Source: Pseudomonadota bacterium (GTDB taxonomy: Bacteria > Pseudomonadota > Alphaproteobacteria > Sphingomonadales > Sphingomonadaceae). Taken from it: DNA of 5,409 nt. The first letter of the stretch is position 1, and each line of letters starts with the position of its first letter. This document shows positions 1-5,409 of the stretch, piece after piece. The notes under the pieces are model-generated. The model saw nothing but the letters and a program-made list of their open reading frames with translations, was not told where the DNA came from and did not search any database. The DNA is taken from positions 1 through 5,409 of the forward strand of contig JAEZBH010000071.1 of assembly GCA_023427285.1 (NCBI GenBank), in the 5' to 3' direction. Position numbers and translations under genes: made by a program.

Positions 1-90
1 AGTCTGCGCATAGATGTGGTCAGGCGTGACATTGCTCGCCAGCTGGGGGGCAGCATCGAACTGGAAGGATTTGGTGATCTCGTAGGACAT
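1..90 (-). CDS. QueD / 6-pyruvoyl-tetrahydropterin synthase-family protein, N-terminal fragment (cut by window edge)
   Basis: The first 30 codons of a gene that continues beyond position 1, starting at the ATG at 90-88. The translation begins MSYEITKSFQFDAAPQLASN and continues VTPDHIYAQT. The ITKSF-FDAA opening is the N-terminal beta strand typical of the QueD/PTPS family. These zinc enzymes make 6-carboxy-tetrahydropterin for queuosine and deazapurine synthesis (QueD) or act on related pterins, in the cytoplasm. In the family the motif normally reads FDAAH, and that His is the first zinc ligand; here codon 15 is CCC (Pro). The other two ligands, in the family's HGHS motif, should lie just past the window edge and cannot be seen. 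No good Shine-Dalgarno precedes the ATG. It lies 79 bases after the NifU-like gene on the same strand. The family assignment rests on a short stretch; whether it is true QueD or a divergent paralogue is open. Confidence 0.7.
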   Translation of the reverse strand, partial: MSYEITKSFQFDAAPQLASNVTPDHIYAQT

Positions 91-126
91 GGGGCGCTCT
101 AGAGCAGAAAACCGAGCGTTGCTCAA
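91..126 (-). promoter_or_regulatory. Possible promoter and 10-bp palindrome in front of the QueD-like gene
   Basis: Reading the minus strand, TTGAGC (126-121) is separated by 17 bases from TCTAGA (103-98). This is a weak sigma70-like pair (4/6 and 3/6 matches to consensus). The -10-like element lies inside a perfect 10-bp palindrome, GCTCTAGAGC (96-105), and a small GAGC-GTT-GCTC inverted repeat sits at 114-124. If used, transcription would start at or next to the ATG at 90, giving an almost leaderless message, which would fit the missing Shine-Dalgarno. This is inference from spacing only. Confidence 0.25.
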
Positions 127-169
127 GGTATTCCAATGCCGCAGGGGATGAGCCGGTGGCAATTGTCCG

Positions 170-631
170 TCAGGCGAGGGCCTGTGCGTGCGCGTCTGTG
201 GTGGCGGCGGCTGCCGCTTCCGCACACGCCTCGAACGCGAGCAGGATGGAGCCGTGGCGGGACTTGAAGTCAACGGCGGGCGCGAAGATGGCCAGATCAG
301 CCCAAAGGCCGCCTTCGTAAGCGACCCAGTCAATGGGCTCACCGGCAAGGAAGCCGCGCATGGCATCGCGCAAGGCGCGCAGTTCCGAGGCAGACCGGCC
401 AACGACACCGCGACCGACCAGCGAAGCGGCGGCTTGCCCCAGCGCGCAGGCGCGCACTTCCTGCCCGAACCGGGCGACAACGCCCTCTTCCATGGCAACA
501 TCCACCGTCACGCGGCTGCCGCAGATGGGGCTGACCTTCTGGACAGTGGCCTGCGGAGCCTCAAGGCGCTCCTGATGCGGAATGGACGCGGCAAGGCGCA
601 GAATGCGAGTGTTGTAAAGCTGATCTGACAT
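170..631 (-). CDS. NifU/IscU-like iron-sulfur cluster scaffold protein
   Basis: A 153-residue cytoplasmic protein of the NifU N-terminal (IscU-like) fold, a family that assembles or carries Fe-S clusters. Family landmarks in order are YNTRILRLA near the N terminus (residues 6-14), ICGSRV with Cys37, RACALGQAAAS with Cys62, and SRHGSILLAFEA with His126. Canonical IscU has a Cys after this His and an Asp two residues after the first Cys. Here those positions are Gly127 and Ser39, so only Cys37, Cys62 and His126 of the usual set remain. The last ~20 residues are an Ala-rich, low-complexity tail. The ATG at 631 is preceded by only a short AGG; a TTACAT -10-like element lies about 10 bases upstream, so the gene may have its own short-leader promoter. 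It follows the pyruvyl transferase gene by 46 bases and precedes the QueD-like gene by 79. No isc/suf genes are adjacent. Fold assignment is firm; the exact cellular role is not. Confidence 0.85.
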   Translation of the reverse strand: MSDQLYNTRILRLAASIPHQERLEAPQATVQKVSPICGSRVTVDVAMEEGVVARFGQEVRACALGQAAASLVGRGVVGRSASELRALRDAMRGFLAGEPIDWVAYEGGLWADLAIFAPAVDFKSRHGSILLAFEACAEAAAAATTDAHAQALA

Positions 632-677
632 GGAGCCTATGTAAGGGCAGGCGCGGCTCAGGGGAAGGGGATTGTGT

Positions 678-1637
678 TCAGGCTTCGGTCAGTCGCTCTG
701 CGCTCTGTGCCGGATTGTTCAGAACGGAGCGGAGGGCCGCTGCACGGTCCTCGAGTTCGTCCAGACGATCTGACAGCATGACGTCTGAACTCAGCTCCAG
801 CGGCTGCTCTTTGAGCAGTCGAGATAACTGCCGTTCGATCTGCAGCGTTTTGTAAAACAGTTTGGTGCGCCCGGTCAGCCCGGCAACCTTGTCCGGCCAG
901 ATTGGCGGCAGCGCAACAGGGCGGTATTCAAGGTCAAGTGAGGCACACCAGTCCTGCCACTTGAAGGGCAGCACATCGCAGATGCTCAAGGCAATCCACG
1001 GCGTTCGGTAGGCATCGGCGAGAATGGCCCCGTGCATGGCTTCCGTGAGCAGGAAGGCTGCACTGGCGACCTGTTGCAGTAAGGTTTCGATCGGATCGCG
1101 GGGGTCAAGATAGGTCATGCCCAGCCGGTTGCAGAGTTTCTCCCAGTGGTTCCGACCGTGCCGCGCTGTCGTGATGTGCGGCATGAACGCCGGTTTGCTG
1201 CCCTTGCGTTGACTTTGAGGGAGGAGGCGGGCCGCGAGCATTGCTCCATCGGTTACGGCGGCGTTGGTATTCAGCCCAAGGGCCCTTGCCGTCAGCGGGC
1301 CGCGTACGCAGCGCACGTCCCAATCTGCTCCAAGATCAAGTTTGCCGGTTTTGGCTAGATCGTAGCCGTATCCGCTGGAGAAAACGAATTTGCGCTGATG
1401 ATGGGAAAGAGAGTCGCGGGTCTGGGCGTTCAGGATAGTGCCAAAGCCCAGAACGACGGCGGGAGCATCGTTCAGGTTAGGGCCGTTGACAGAAATGCGG
1501 GGGAAAATGCGGGGTAACAGCAAGGCGTTCAGATCATCGCCGAAGTTCGTGTCACCAGCGGAGGCCCGATGATAATAGCCGCGTACGCTCCCGGTTGCCT
1601 GAATGATTTCGGCGGTCAGGTGTGCGTCGGCCTGCAT
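678..1637 (-). CDS. Polysaccharide pyruvyl transferase family protein (ExoV-like)
   Basis: A 319-residue protein of the polysaccharide pyruvyl transferase family, whose members transfer pyruvate from phosphoenolpyruvate to a sugar as a ketal, modifying exopolysaccharide or other surface glycans on the cytoplasmic side. Visible landmarks are NFGDDLN (31-37), the GFGTIL loop (64-69), VRGPLTARALG (111-121), TDGAML (129-134), MPHIT (152-156) and the C-terminal TEAMHGAILADAYRTPW segment (198-214). About 60 residues after the catalytic region form a charged, Leu-rich stretch (roughly 258-308) likely to be helical or coiled coil. The start at 1637 is supported by GAGGAG (1650-1645) seven bases upstream. 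No glycosyltransferase, polymerase or exporter gene is in the window, so the glycan substrate is unknown. Spot base counts suggest lower GC than its neighbours (33/60 at 781-840 versus 43/60 at 2221-2280 in cysS), consistent with a different history. Confidence 0.88.
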   Translation of the reverse strand: MQADAHLTAEIIQATGSVRGYYHRASAGDTNFGDDLNALLLPRIFPRISVNGPNLNDAPAVVLGFGTILNAQTRDSLSHHQRKFVFSSGYGYDLAKTGKLDLGADWDVRCVRGPLTARALGLNTNAAVTDGAMLAARLLPQSQRKGSKPAFMPHITTARHGRNHWEKLCNRLGMTYLDPRDPIETLLQQVASAAFLLTEAMHGAILADAYRTPWIALSICDVLPFKWQDWCASLDLEYRPVALPPIWPDKVAGLTGRTKLFYKTLQIERQLSRLLKEQPLELSSDVMLSDRLDELEDRAAALRSVLNNPAQSAERLTEA

Positions 1638-1644
1638 GTGCTCG

Positions 1645-1650
1645 CTCCTC
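1645..1650 (-). promoter_or_regulatory. Ribosome binding site of the pyruvyl transferase gene
   Basis: GAGGAG on the minus strand, seven bases before the ATG at 1637. It is the strongest Shine-Dalgarno in the window and fixes this start codon. Confidence 0.75.
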
Positions 1651-1657
1651 TGCAGTT

Positions 1658-1670
1658 TGCCAAAATGGCA
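1658..1670. repeat. Short perfect inverted repeat TGCCA-AAA-TGGCA in the pyruvyl transferase leader
   Basis: Five-base arms around AAA, located between the likely -10 element (1684-1689) and the ribosome binding site (1645-1650). The position suits either a repressor operator overlapping the early transcribed region or a small leader hairpin next to the ribosome binding site. Such a short repeat can also occur by chance. Confidence 0.3.
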
Positions 1671-1683
1671 GTGCTATATGCAG

Positions 1684-1714
1684 AATATACGAGCTAAATG
1701 TTTTGTGCACGCAA
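1684..1714 (-). promoter_or_regulatory. Probable promoter of the pyruvyl transferase gene
   Basis: The region about 1670-1740 is markedly AT-richer than the flanking genes. On the minus strand TATATT (1689-1684) matches the sigma70 -10 consensus in 5 of 6 positions. TTGCGT (1714-1709) is a candidate -35 at a long 19-base spacing; the ATATAG around 1679 is an alternative -10. A promoter is expected here because an intrinsic terminator lies just upstream (1797-1837). The exact elements are inferred. Confidence 0.4.
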
Positions 1715-1796
1715 TGATTAGTCCGTGATCGTTAAATGCAGCGGGTGTTGCTCCTAGAAGCTTGGGATGAATGTGCGTCGTGCAATAAGCTCGACC

Positions 1797-1837
1797 AAAG
1801 AAAAGGGCCGTACGCTTCATGCCGCGCACGGCCCTTT
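1797..1837 (-). terminator. Rho-independent terminator downstream of cysS
   Basis: The ten-base arms AAAGGGCCGT and ACGGCCCTTT (1802-1811 and 1828-1837) are perfect complements. In the minus-strand transcript the stem extends through a G-U wobble and three further pairs to about 14 bp with an 8-base loop. The descending arm runs straight into TTTTCTTT (1804-1797). The wobble closes in the minus transcript but would be an A-C mismatch in the plus transcript, and the T tract is on the minus side, so it terminates minus-strand transcription. It lies 62 bases after the cysS stop and separates the radA-cvpA-cysS unit from the pyruvyl transferase gene. Confidence 0.85.
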
Positions 1838-1852
1838 GAAACGAATGGGAGG

Positions 1853-1879
1853 TGCAGGAGGGTCTGCGACCCTCCTGCA
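1853..1879 (-). terminator. Strong hairpin just after cysS (no T tract)
   Basis: A perfect 12-bp inverted repeat (1853-1864 with 1868-1879; arms TGCAGGAGGGTC and GACCCTCCTGCA) with a 3-base loop, 20 bases after the cysS stop codon. It is not followed by a T run in either direction, so it is not a standard intrinsic terminator by itself. Its place before the T-tract terminator suggests a pause site, or a 3'-end hairpin protecting the cysS message from exonucleases. The hairpin is directly visible; its role is inferred. Confidence 0.55.
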
Positions 1880-1898
1880 AACAATCACCTCACCAAAA

Positions 1899-3242
1899 TC
1901 ACGCCCATTTCCAGGTGGTGCCCTGGGGGCTGTCTTCCAGAGCAACGCCTGCGGCCTTGAGGTCGTCGCGGATGCGGTCGGCGGTGGCGAAGTCGCGGGC
2001 CTTCTTGGCGGCCTGACGCTCTGAAATCATCGCCTCGATGGCAGCGGCGTCGATTGCGGCGTCCTTGCGAGCGCCGGTGAACCACTCTTCCGCATCCTGC
2101 TGGAGCAGGCCAAGCAGCGCACCGCCCGCCTTGAGACCGGCAAGATCGCGGGCATCAGCCAGCTTGGCGAGAGCTGCCAGGGCCAGCGGGGTGTTGAGGT
2201 CGTCTTCCAGCGCCTCGACAACAGAAGCCGGGGCCTCGGCGGCAGCCTCGACGGTCTGGCCGCGCAGCAGACCGTAAAGGCGGTCGAGCGTGCGGCGGGA
2301 CTGTTCGATGAGCGCATCATTCCAGTCGAGCGGCTGGCGGTAATGGGCCGAGAGCAGGGCAAAGCGCACAACCTCGCCCGGCACGCCGCTTTCCAGAATT
2401 TCCGAGACCAGCAGGATGTTGCCGATGGACTTGGACATCTTCTCCGAGTCGATGGAGAGGAAGCCGTTGTGCAGCCAGTAGCGCGCCAGACGCTGGCCGT
2501 TGGCGCAGACGGACTGGGCGATCTCGTTCTCATGGTGCGGGAAGATCAGGTCCTGCCCGCCGCCGTGAATGTCGATGCTCGCGCCCAGATGCGCATTGAT
2601 CATGGCCGAGCACTCGATATGCCAGCCGGGGCGGCCACGGCCCCAGGGGGACTCCCAGCCCGGAAGATCATCGGTCGAGGGCTTCCACAGCACGAAGTCC
2701 GCCGGGTCGCGCTTGTAGGGGGCAACCTCGACGCGAGCCCCGGCGATCATGTCGTCGCGGTTGCGGTTGGAGAGCTTGCCGTATTCGGGATAGTTGGGGA
2801 CGTTGAACAGCACGTGGCCTTCCGCCTCATAGGCGAAGCCGCCCGCAATCAGCCGCTCTATCATCTCGATCATCTGCGGGATGTGGGTGGTGGCGTGCGG
2901 GTCCATCGTCGGGCGGATGACGTTCAGCGCCGCCATGTCCTCAAGGTAGAGGCCCTCGAACTTGTCGGTAATGGTTTTGATGGGGACGTTCTGCGCCTGC
3001 GAGGCGGCGTTGATCTTGTCGTCAACGTCCGTGATGTTGCGTGCGTAAACCACGCTCTCCGCGCCGTATTGGCGGCGAAGCAGCCGGAACAGCACATCGA
3101 ACACCACGGGAGGCCGGGCGTTGCCGATGTGCGCCCGCGAATAGACCGTGGGACCGCAGACATACATCGTCACCCGCTTTTCATCGGCGGGGACGAATTC
3201 TTCCTTGGTGCGCGAAAGCGTATTGTAGAGCGTCAGTGCCAT
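1899..3242 (-). CDS. cysS: Cysteinyl-tRNA synthetase
   Basis: A 447-residue class I aminoacyl-tRNA synthetase that activates cysteine with ATP and charges tRNA-Cys in the cytoplasm. The HIGH-type motif reads HIGN at 38-41. The expected zinc-site residues are present: Cys29 (YVCGPTVY), Cys211 (HIECSAM), His236 and Glu240 (PHHENE). The KMSKS loop is intact at 268-272 ([10 protein letters not shown]). The C-terminal anticodon-binding region ends with [20 protein letters not shown] and a short WKWA tail, as in full-length family members, so the gene is complete. The ATG at 3242 has AGGA (3253-3250) seven bases upstream. It follows cvpA by 63 bases, which contain GC-rich self-complementary tracts but no T-tract terminator, so read-through from radA-cvpA is likely. 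Two hairpins follow the stop. Confidence 0.97.
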   Translation of the reverse strand: MALTLYNTLSRTKEEFVPADEKRVTMYVCGPTVYSRAHIGNARPPVVFDVLFRLLRRQYGAESVVYARNITDVDDKINAASQAQNVPIKTITDKFEGLYLEDMAALNVIRPTMDPHATTHIPQMIEMIERLIAGGFAYEAEGHVLFNVPNYPEYGKLSNRNRDDMIAGARVEVAPYKRDPADFVLWKPSTDDLPGWESPWGRGRPGWHIECSAMINAHLGASIDIHGGGQDLIFPHHENEIAQSVCANGQRLARYWLHNGFLSIDSEKMSKSIGNILLVSEILESGVPGEVVRFALLSAHYRQPLDWNDALIEQSRRTLDRLYGLLRGQTVEAAAEAPASVVEALEDDLNTPLALAALAKLADARDLAGLKAGGALLGLLQQDAEEWFTGARKDAAIDAAAIEAMISERQAAKKARDFATADRIRDDLKAAGVALEDSPQGTTWKWA

Positions 3243-3249
3243 GCACGTT

Positions 3250-3253
3250 TCCT
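3250..3253 (-). promoter_or_regulatory. Ribosome binding site of cysS
   Basis: AGGA on the minus strand, seven bases before the ATG at 3242. It supports this start, which also matches the usual N terminus of the family (LTLYNTLSR). Confidence 0.6.
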
Positions 3254-3305
3254 AGCGGGGCGCGCGCAGCTTCACAAGACGGGGAAGGCGCTCTGGCGCG
3301 CGAAG

Positions 3306-3932
3306 TCAGATCTGGACTTCGTACTTGGAGCTTTTCTCGAACAGCTCGTTCAGTTCGCGGCGTTCCTGATCGCTGTAGCCGTCATCGTTCAGGATCGGAG
3401 CATCGGGGTCGATGACGCCCGCGTTGAAGCCGAAGGAGTCTTCGTCGCCATGCTCTTCCTGCACCCAGCCGATGAAATCGGACAGGGCTTCGCTGGAGGA
3501 GGCCACCACGTCATGGGTGCGGGCCTCGCCAATCCAGTTCGGCAGTTCATGCCGGTCGAGGAATAGCCCCAGGAACATGTAGATGAAGCAGATGACGATA
3601 AGGCCGCGCAGAACGCCGAAGCCGCCGCCGCCGAGCCGGTCGATGGGAGCCAGCGCCGAGCCCTTGACGCTGCGGCTGAGGCTGCCGCCGATGAGACGCA
3701 CCAGCGCGATGGTGACGATGACGATGAGCAGCAGAGCCGCCAGATCGCCTCCGGCATCGCTGCCGATGGAGGCGCGCATCCATTCCGATACCGGTGCGAA
3801 CAGGATTTTCAGCGCGAAGATCGCGACCACCCAGGCGCCAACGCCCACGACCTCGTGCACCAGCCCACGGCTGATGCCGTAAAGGCCGGAGAGGCCGACG
3901 ATCACGAAAAAGAATATGTCAAACGCTGTCAT
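3306..3932 (-). CDS. cvpA: CvpA family inner-membrane protein
   Basis: A 208-residue membrane protein. Hydrophobic segments at about residues 3-20, 28-47, 62-82 and 104-125 predict four transmembrane helices. The family signature APIDRLGGGGFGVLRG (95-110) leads into the fourth. The remaining ~80 residues form a soluble tail rich in Asp and Glu (including EEHGDEDS, 159-166). CvpA proteins were named for colicin V production in E. coli and have been linked to envelope stress tolerance; the molecular activity is not settled. I choose the ATG at 3932; a TTG directly upstream at 3935 would add one residue. No clear Shine-Dalgarno is present, and only 12 bases separate the start from the radA stop, so translation is probably coupled to radA. 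In many proteobacteria cvpA is followed by purF; here cysS follows instead. Confidence 0.9.
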   Translation of the reverse strand: MTAFDIFFFVIVGLSGLYGISRGLVHEVVGVGAWVVAIFALKILFAPVSEWMRASIGSDAGGDLAALLLIVIVTIALVRLIGGSLSRSVKGSALAPIDRLGGGGFGVLRGLIVICFIYMFLGLFLDRHELPNWIGEARTHDVVASSSEALSDFIGWVQEEHGDEDSFGFNAGVIDPDAPILNDDGYSDQERRELNELFEKSSKYEVQI

Positions 3933-3944
3933 CAACTACGGGAG

Positions 3945-5315
3945 TTAATGCCCATCGGTCAGGTGGTCAACAAGCGCGGCAAGGGTTGGGAACTCAAGCG
4001 TGGCAATTTCGCGCCCACTGTTGCCCCGTGGCGGCACAAAGGCGCGGCTGAAGCCCAGTTTGGCCGCCTCCTTGAGACGGGCCGTTGATTGGGAGACGGG
4101 GCGAATCTCACCCGACAGGGCGATTTCCCCGAAGGCGACGAGATCGTTGGGCATGGGACGGTCGAGCAGGGCCGAGACGAGGGCCGACGCCACGGCCAGA
4201 TCCGCCGCAGGCTCGCCAATGCGCAGGCCGCCCGCAACGTTGAGGTAAACTTCATGCCCGGAGAAGGCGAGACCGCACCGCGCCTCCAGCACCGCCAGCA
4301 CCATGGACAGGCGGCTTGAATCCCAGCCGACGACGGCGCGGCGGGGCGTGGCCCCAGACGGCACCCGCACGACCAGCGCCTGCATCTCAACCAGAACGGG
4401 CCGCGTGCCCTCAACGCCTGCGAACACCACGGAACCGGCAACGGGCCGGTCGCGGTCGGTCAGGAACAGGGCGGAGGGGTTGGTGACCTCGGCCAGACCC
4501 TTCTCCTGCATCTCGAACACGCCGATCTCATCCGTGCCGCCGAAGCGGTTCTTGACGGCGCGCAGAATGCGGAAGGAATGGCTGCGCTCGCCCTCGAAGT
4601 AGAGAACGGTATCGACCATGTGCTCCAGCACGCGGGGACCAGCGATCTGGCCGTCCTTCGTCACGTGGCCGACCAGAATGAGCGATGCCCCGCTGGTCTT
4701 GGCGTAGCGGATCAACTCATGGGAGGCGGCGCGCACCTGACTGACCGTGCCGGGCGCGGCCTCAAGCTGATCGGAATAAAGCGTCTGGATCGAATCGATG
4801 ATGAGCAGAGTGGGGGCAGGCTCTGACTCAAGGGTGGTGAGAATGTCGCGCACCGCCGTGCCGGCGCCAAGCTGCACCGGGCTGTCCGCCACGCCCAGAC
4901 GATCTGCGCGCAGGCGCACCTGATCGACCGCTTCCTCGCCCGAGATGTAAACGACCGAGCCGCCGTTGCTGGCGATGCGGGCCGCCACCTGAAGCAGGAT
5001 GGTGGATTTGCCGATGCCCGGATCGCCGCCGATCAGCACCGCGCAGCCGGGAACCAAACCGCCGCCCAGAACCCGGTCGAACTCGCTCATGCCGGTCGGG
5101 CGGCGGGGTGCAGGCTCAGAGTCGCTGGAGAGGCTGGCAAGCTCGATCCGCCGTCCGCCGCCGCGCAGGTTGTGCTTGTTCGCAAACGGCGTTGCCGCTT
5201 GCGAGGCTTCCTGCTCAAGTGTGTTCCAGCCCTGACAATCCGGGCACTGACCCATCCACTTGGCCTGAATCGAGCCGCAAGACTGGCAGACGTAACGGAC
5301 CTGAGGTTTTGCCAT
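3945..5315 (-). CDS. radA: DNA repair protein RadA (Sms)
   Basis: A 456-residue RecA-like ATPase that promotes branch migration and processing of recombination intermediates during DNA repair. The N-terminal C4 zinc finger is intact (Cys10, Cys13, Cys24, Cys27). Walker A is GGDPGIGKST (96-105), Walker B is LLIIDS (170-175), and the RadA-specific KNRFG motif is at 255-259. The C-terminal Lon-like domain spans roughly 285-450 and includes the GEIALSGEIRPV segment (396-407). Length and domain order match full-length family members. The ATG at 5315 gives the standard start just before the zinc finger; only a weak AGAG (5329-5326) lies upstream, overlapping the LexA-like box. It is the first gene of a probable radA-cvpA-cysS transcription unit. 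The upstream box suggests damage-inducible control. Confidence 0.97.
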   Translation of the reverse strand: MAKPQVRYVCQSCGSIQAKWMGQCPDCQGWNTLEQEASQAATPFANKHNLRGGGRRIELASLSSDSEPAPRRPTGMSEFDRVLGGGLVPGCAVLIGGDPGIGKSTILLQVAARIASNGGSVVYISGEEAVDQVRLRADRLGVADSPVQLGAGTAVRDILTTLESEPAPTLLIIDSIQTLYSDQLEAAPGTVSQVRAASHELIRYAKTSGASLILVGHVTKDGQIAGPRVLEHMVDTVLYFEGERSHSFRILRAVKNRFGGTDEIGVFEMQEKGLAEVTNPSALFLTDRDRPVAGSVVFAGVEGTRPVLVEMQALVVRVPSGATPRRAVVGWDSSRLSMVLAVLEARCGLAFSGHEVYLNVAGGLRIGEPAADLAVASALVSALLDRPMPNDLVAFGEIALSGEIRPVSQSTARLKEAAKLGFSRAFVPPRGNSGREIATLEFPTLAALVDHLTDGH

Positions 5316-5322
5316 AATGCAT

Positions 5323-5337
5323 GTTCTCTAAATGTTC
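5323..5337 (-). promoter_or_regulatory. LexA-like SOS box, GTTC-N7-GTTC, at the radA start region
   Basis: GTTC at 5323-5326 and GTTC at 5334-5337 are separated by exactly seven bases (TCTAAAT), matching the direct-repeat LexA operator described for Alphaproteobacteria. On the coding strand it reads GAAC-N7-GAAC and ends eight bases before the radA ATG. It would sit at about +1 to +15 of the predicted transcript and also covers the weak ribosome binding region, so LexA bound here would block initiation. The match is exact and in the right place; binding is not shown. Confidence 0.65.
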
Positions 5338-5344
5338 GAGGCGG

Positions 5345-5373
5345 ACATTAGCGAAGGTGGAGGTGTTGGGCAA
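5345..5373 (-). promoter_or_regulatory. Predicted radA promoter
   Basis: On the minus strand TTGCCC (5373-5368) and TAATGT (5350-5345) are separated by 17 bases, the ideal sigma70 spacing. Predicted transcription start is near 5338, directly next to the LexA-like box, giving a leader of about 22 bases. The remaining segment to 5409 shows no gene; its last ten bases (GGTC-TT-GACC) may be part of a hairpin cut by the window edge. Confidence 0.45.
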
Positions 5374-5409
5374 GGTTGGTAAGGGGCTTTTTGAAGGAGG
5401 GTCTTGACC

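Noticed and set aside
188..628. A 146-codon plus-strand open frame opposite the NifU-like gene
   Set aside because: The minus-strand frame carries the NifU/IscU landmarks. The plus frame has no recognisable domain and mirrors the gene almost exactly.
633..659. GAGCC/GGCTC inverted repeat in front of the NifU-like gene
   Set aside because: Five-base arms with a 17-base loop are too weak to call an operator or a riboswitch.
1674..1880. A 68-codon minus-strand open frame between cysS and the pyruvyl transferase gene
   Set aside because: It runs through both hairpins, including the terminator, and I see no recognisable protein features. The region is better explained as terminator plus promoter.
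3262..3301. GCGCGC tracts between cvpA and cysS that could pair as a terminator or attenuator
   Set aside because: The arms are only six bases, self-complementary, separated by a long loop and not followed by a T tract. Such tracts are expected in GC-rich DNA.
2343..3566. A 407-codon plus-strand open frame antisense to cysS and the end of cvpA
   Set aside because: Its translation matches no family I recognise. It spans two well-defined genes on the other strand, and long antisense frames are common in GC-rich coding sequence. CysRS motifs on the minus strand explain the region fully.
5400..5409. GGTC-TT-GACC inverted repeat at the right edge
   Set aside because: Only four-base arms are visible and the window ends there. 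It could be half of a terminator hairpin of an upstream gene, but that cannot be judged.
1..5409. Mobile element, CRISPR array, toxin-antitoxin or defence system
   Set aside because: I found no repeat-spacer pattern, transposase or integrase motif, tRNA gene or paired small genes. All long minus-strand genes are accounted for by known families.

Overview
The window looks like ordinary chromosome from a GC-rich alphaproteobacterium. The evidence is the alphaproteobacterial style of the RadA, CvpA and CysRS proteins, a NifU_N-type scaffold with the HGS variant of the third-ligand region, and an exact GTTC-N7-GTTC site (the classical alphaproteobacterial LexA box) in front of radA. A Hyphomonas/Caulobacter-like relative is possible, but genus cannot be fixed from this sequence. 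All six genes lie on the minus strand, so transcription runs from high to low coordinates.

Layout in transcription order. A short intergenic segment (5316-5409) carries a plausible sigma70-type promoter and the LexA-like box. It is followed by radA (DNA recombination and repair), then, after a 12-base gap, cvpA (inner-membrane protein), then, after 63 bases, cysS (cysteinyl-tRNA synthetase). Two strong hairpins lie downstream of cysS; the second has a T tract and is a convincing intrinsic terminator, closing a radA-cvpA-cysS unit. After a 261-base gap containing these hairpins and an AT-richer promoter region comes a polysaccharide pyruvyl transferase (ExoV-like), then a NifU/IscU-like Fe-S scaffold gene 46 bases later, and finally the first 30 codons of a QueD/6-pyruvoyl-tetrahydropterin synthase-family gene that runs off the left edge.

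Most of the content is housekeeping. RadA processes recombination intermediates, CysRS charges tRNA-Cys, the scaffold protein belongs to Fe-S cluster metabolism, and the QueD-like protein belongs to pterin or queuosine synthesis. The pyruvyl transferase is the one accessory-flavoured gene, with visibly lower GC than its neighbours. I see no CRISPR array, transposon, tRNA, rRNA, phage gene or evident new multi-gene system. The points most worth a second look are the LexA-like box over the radA start region, the His-to-Pro change at the expected first zinc ligand of the QueD-like protein, the non-canonical ligand set of the NifU-like protein, and the isolated pyruvyl transferase gene.
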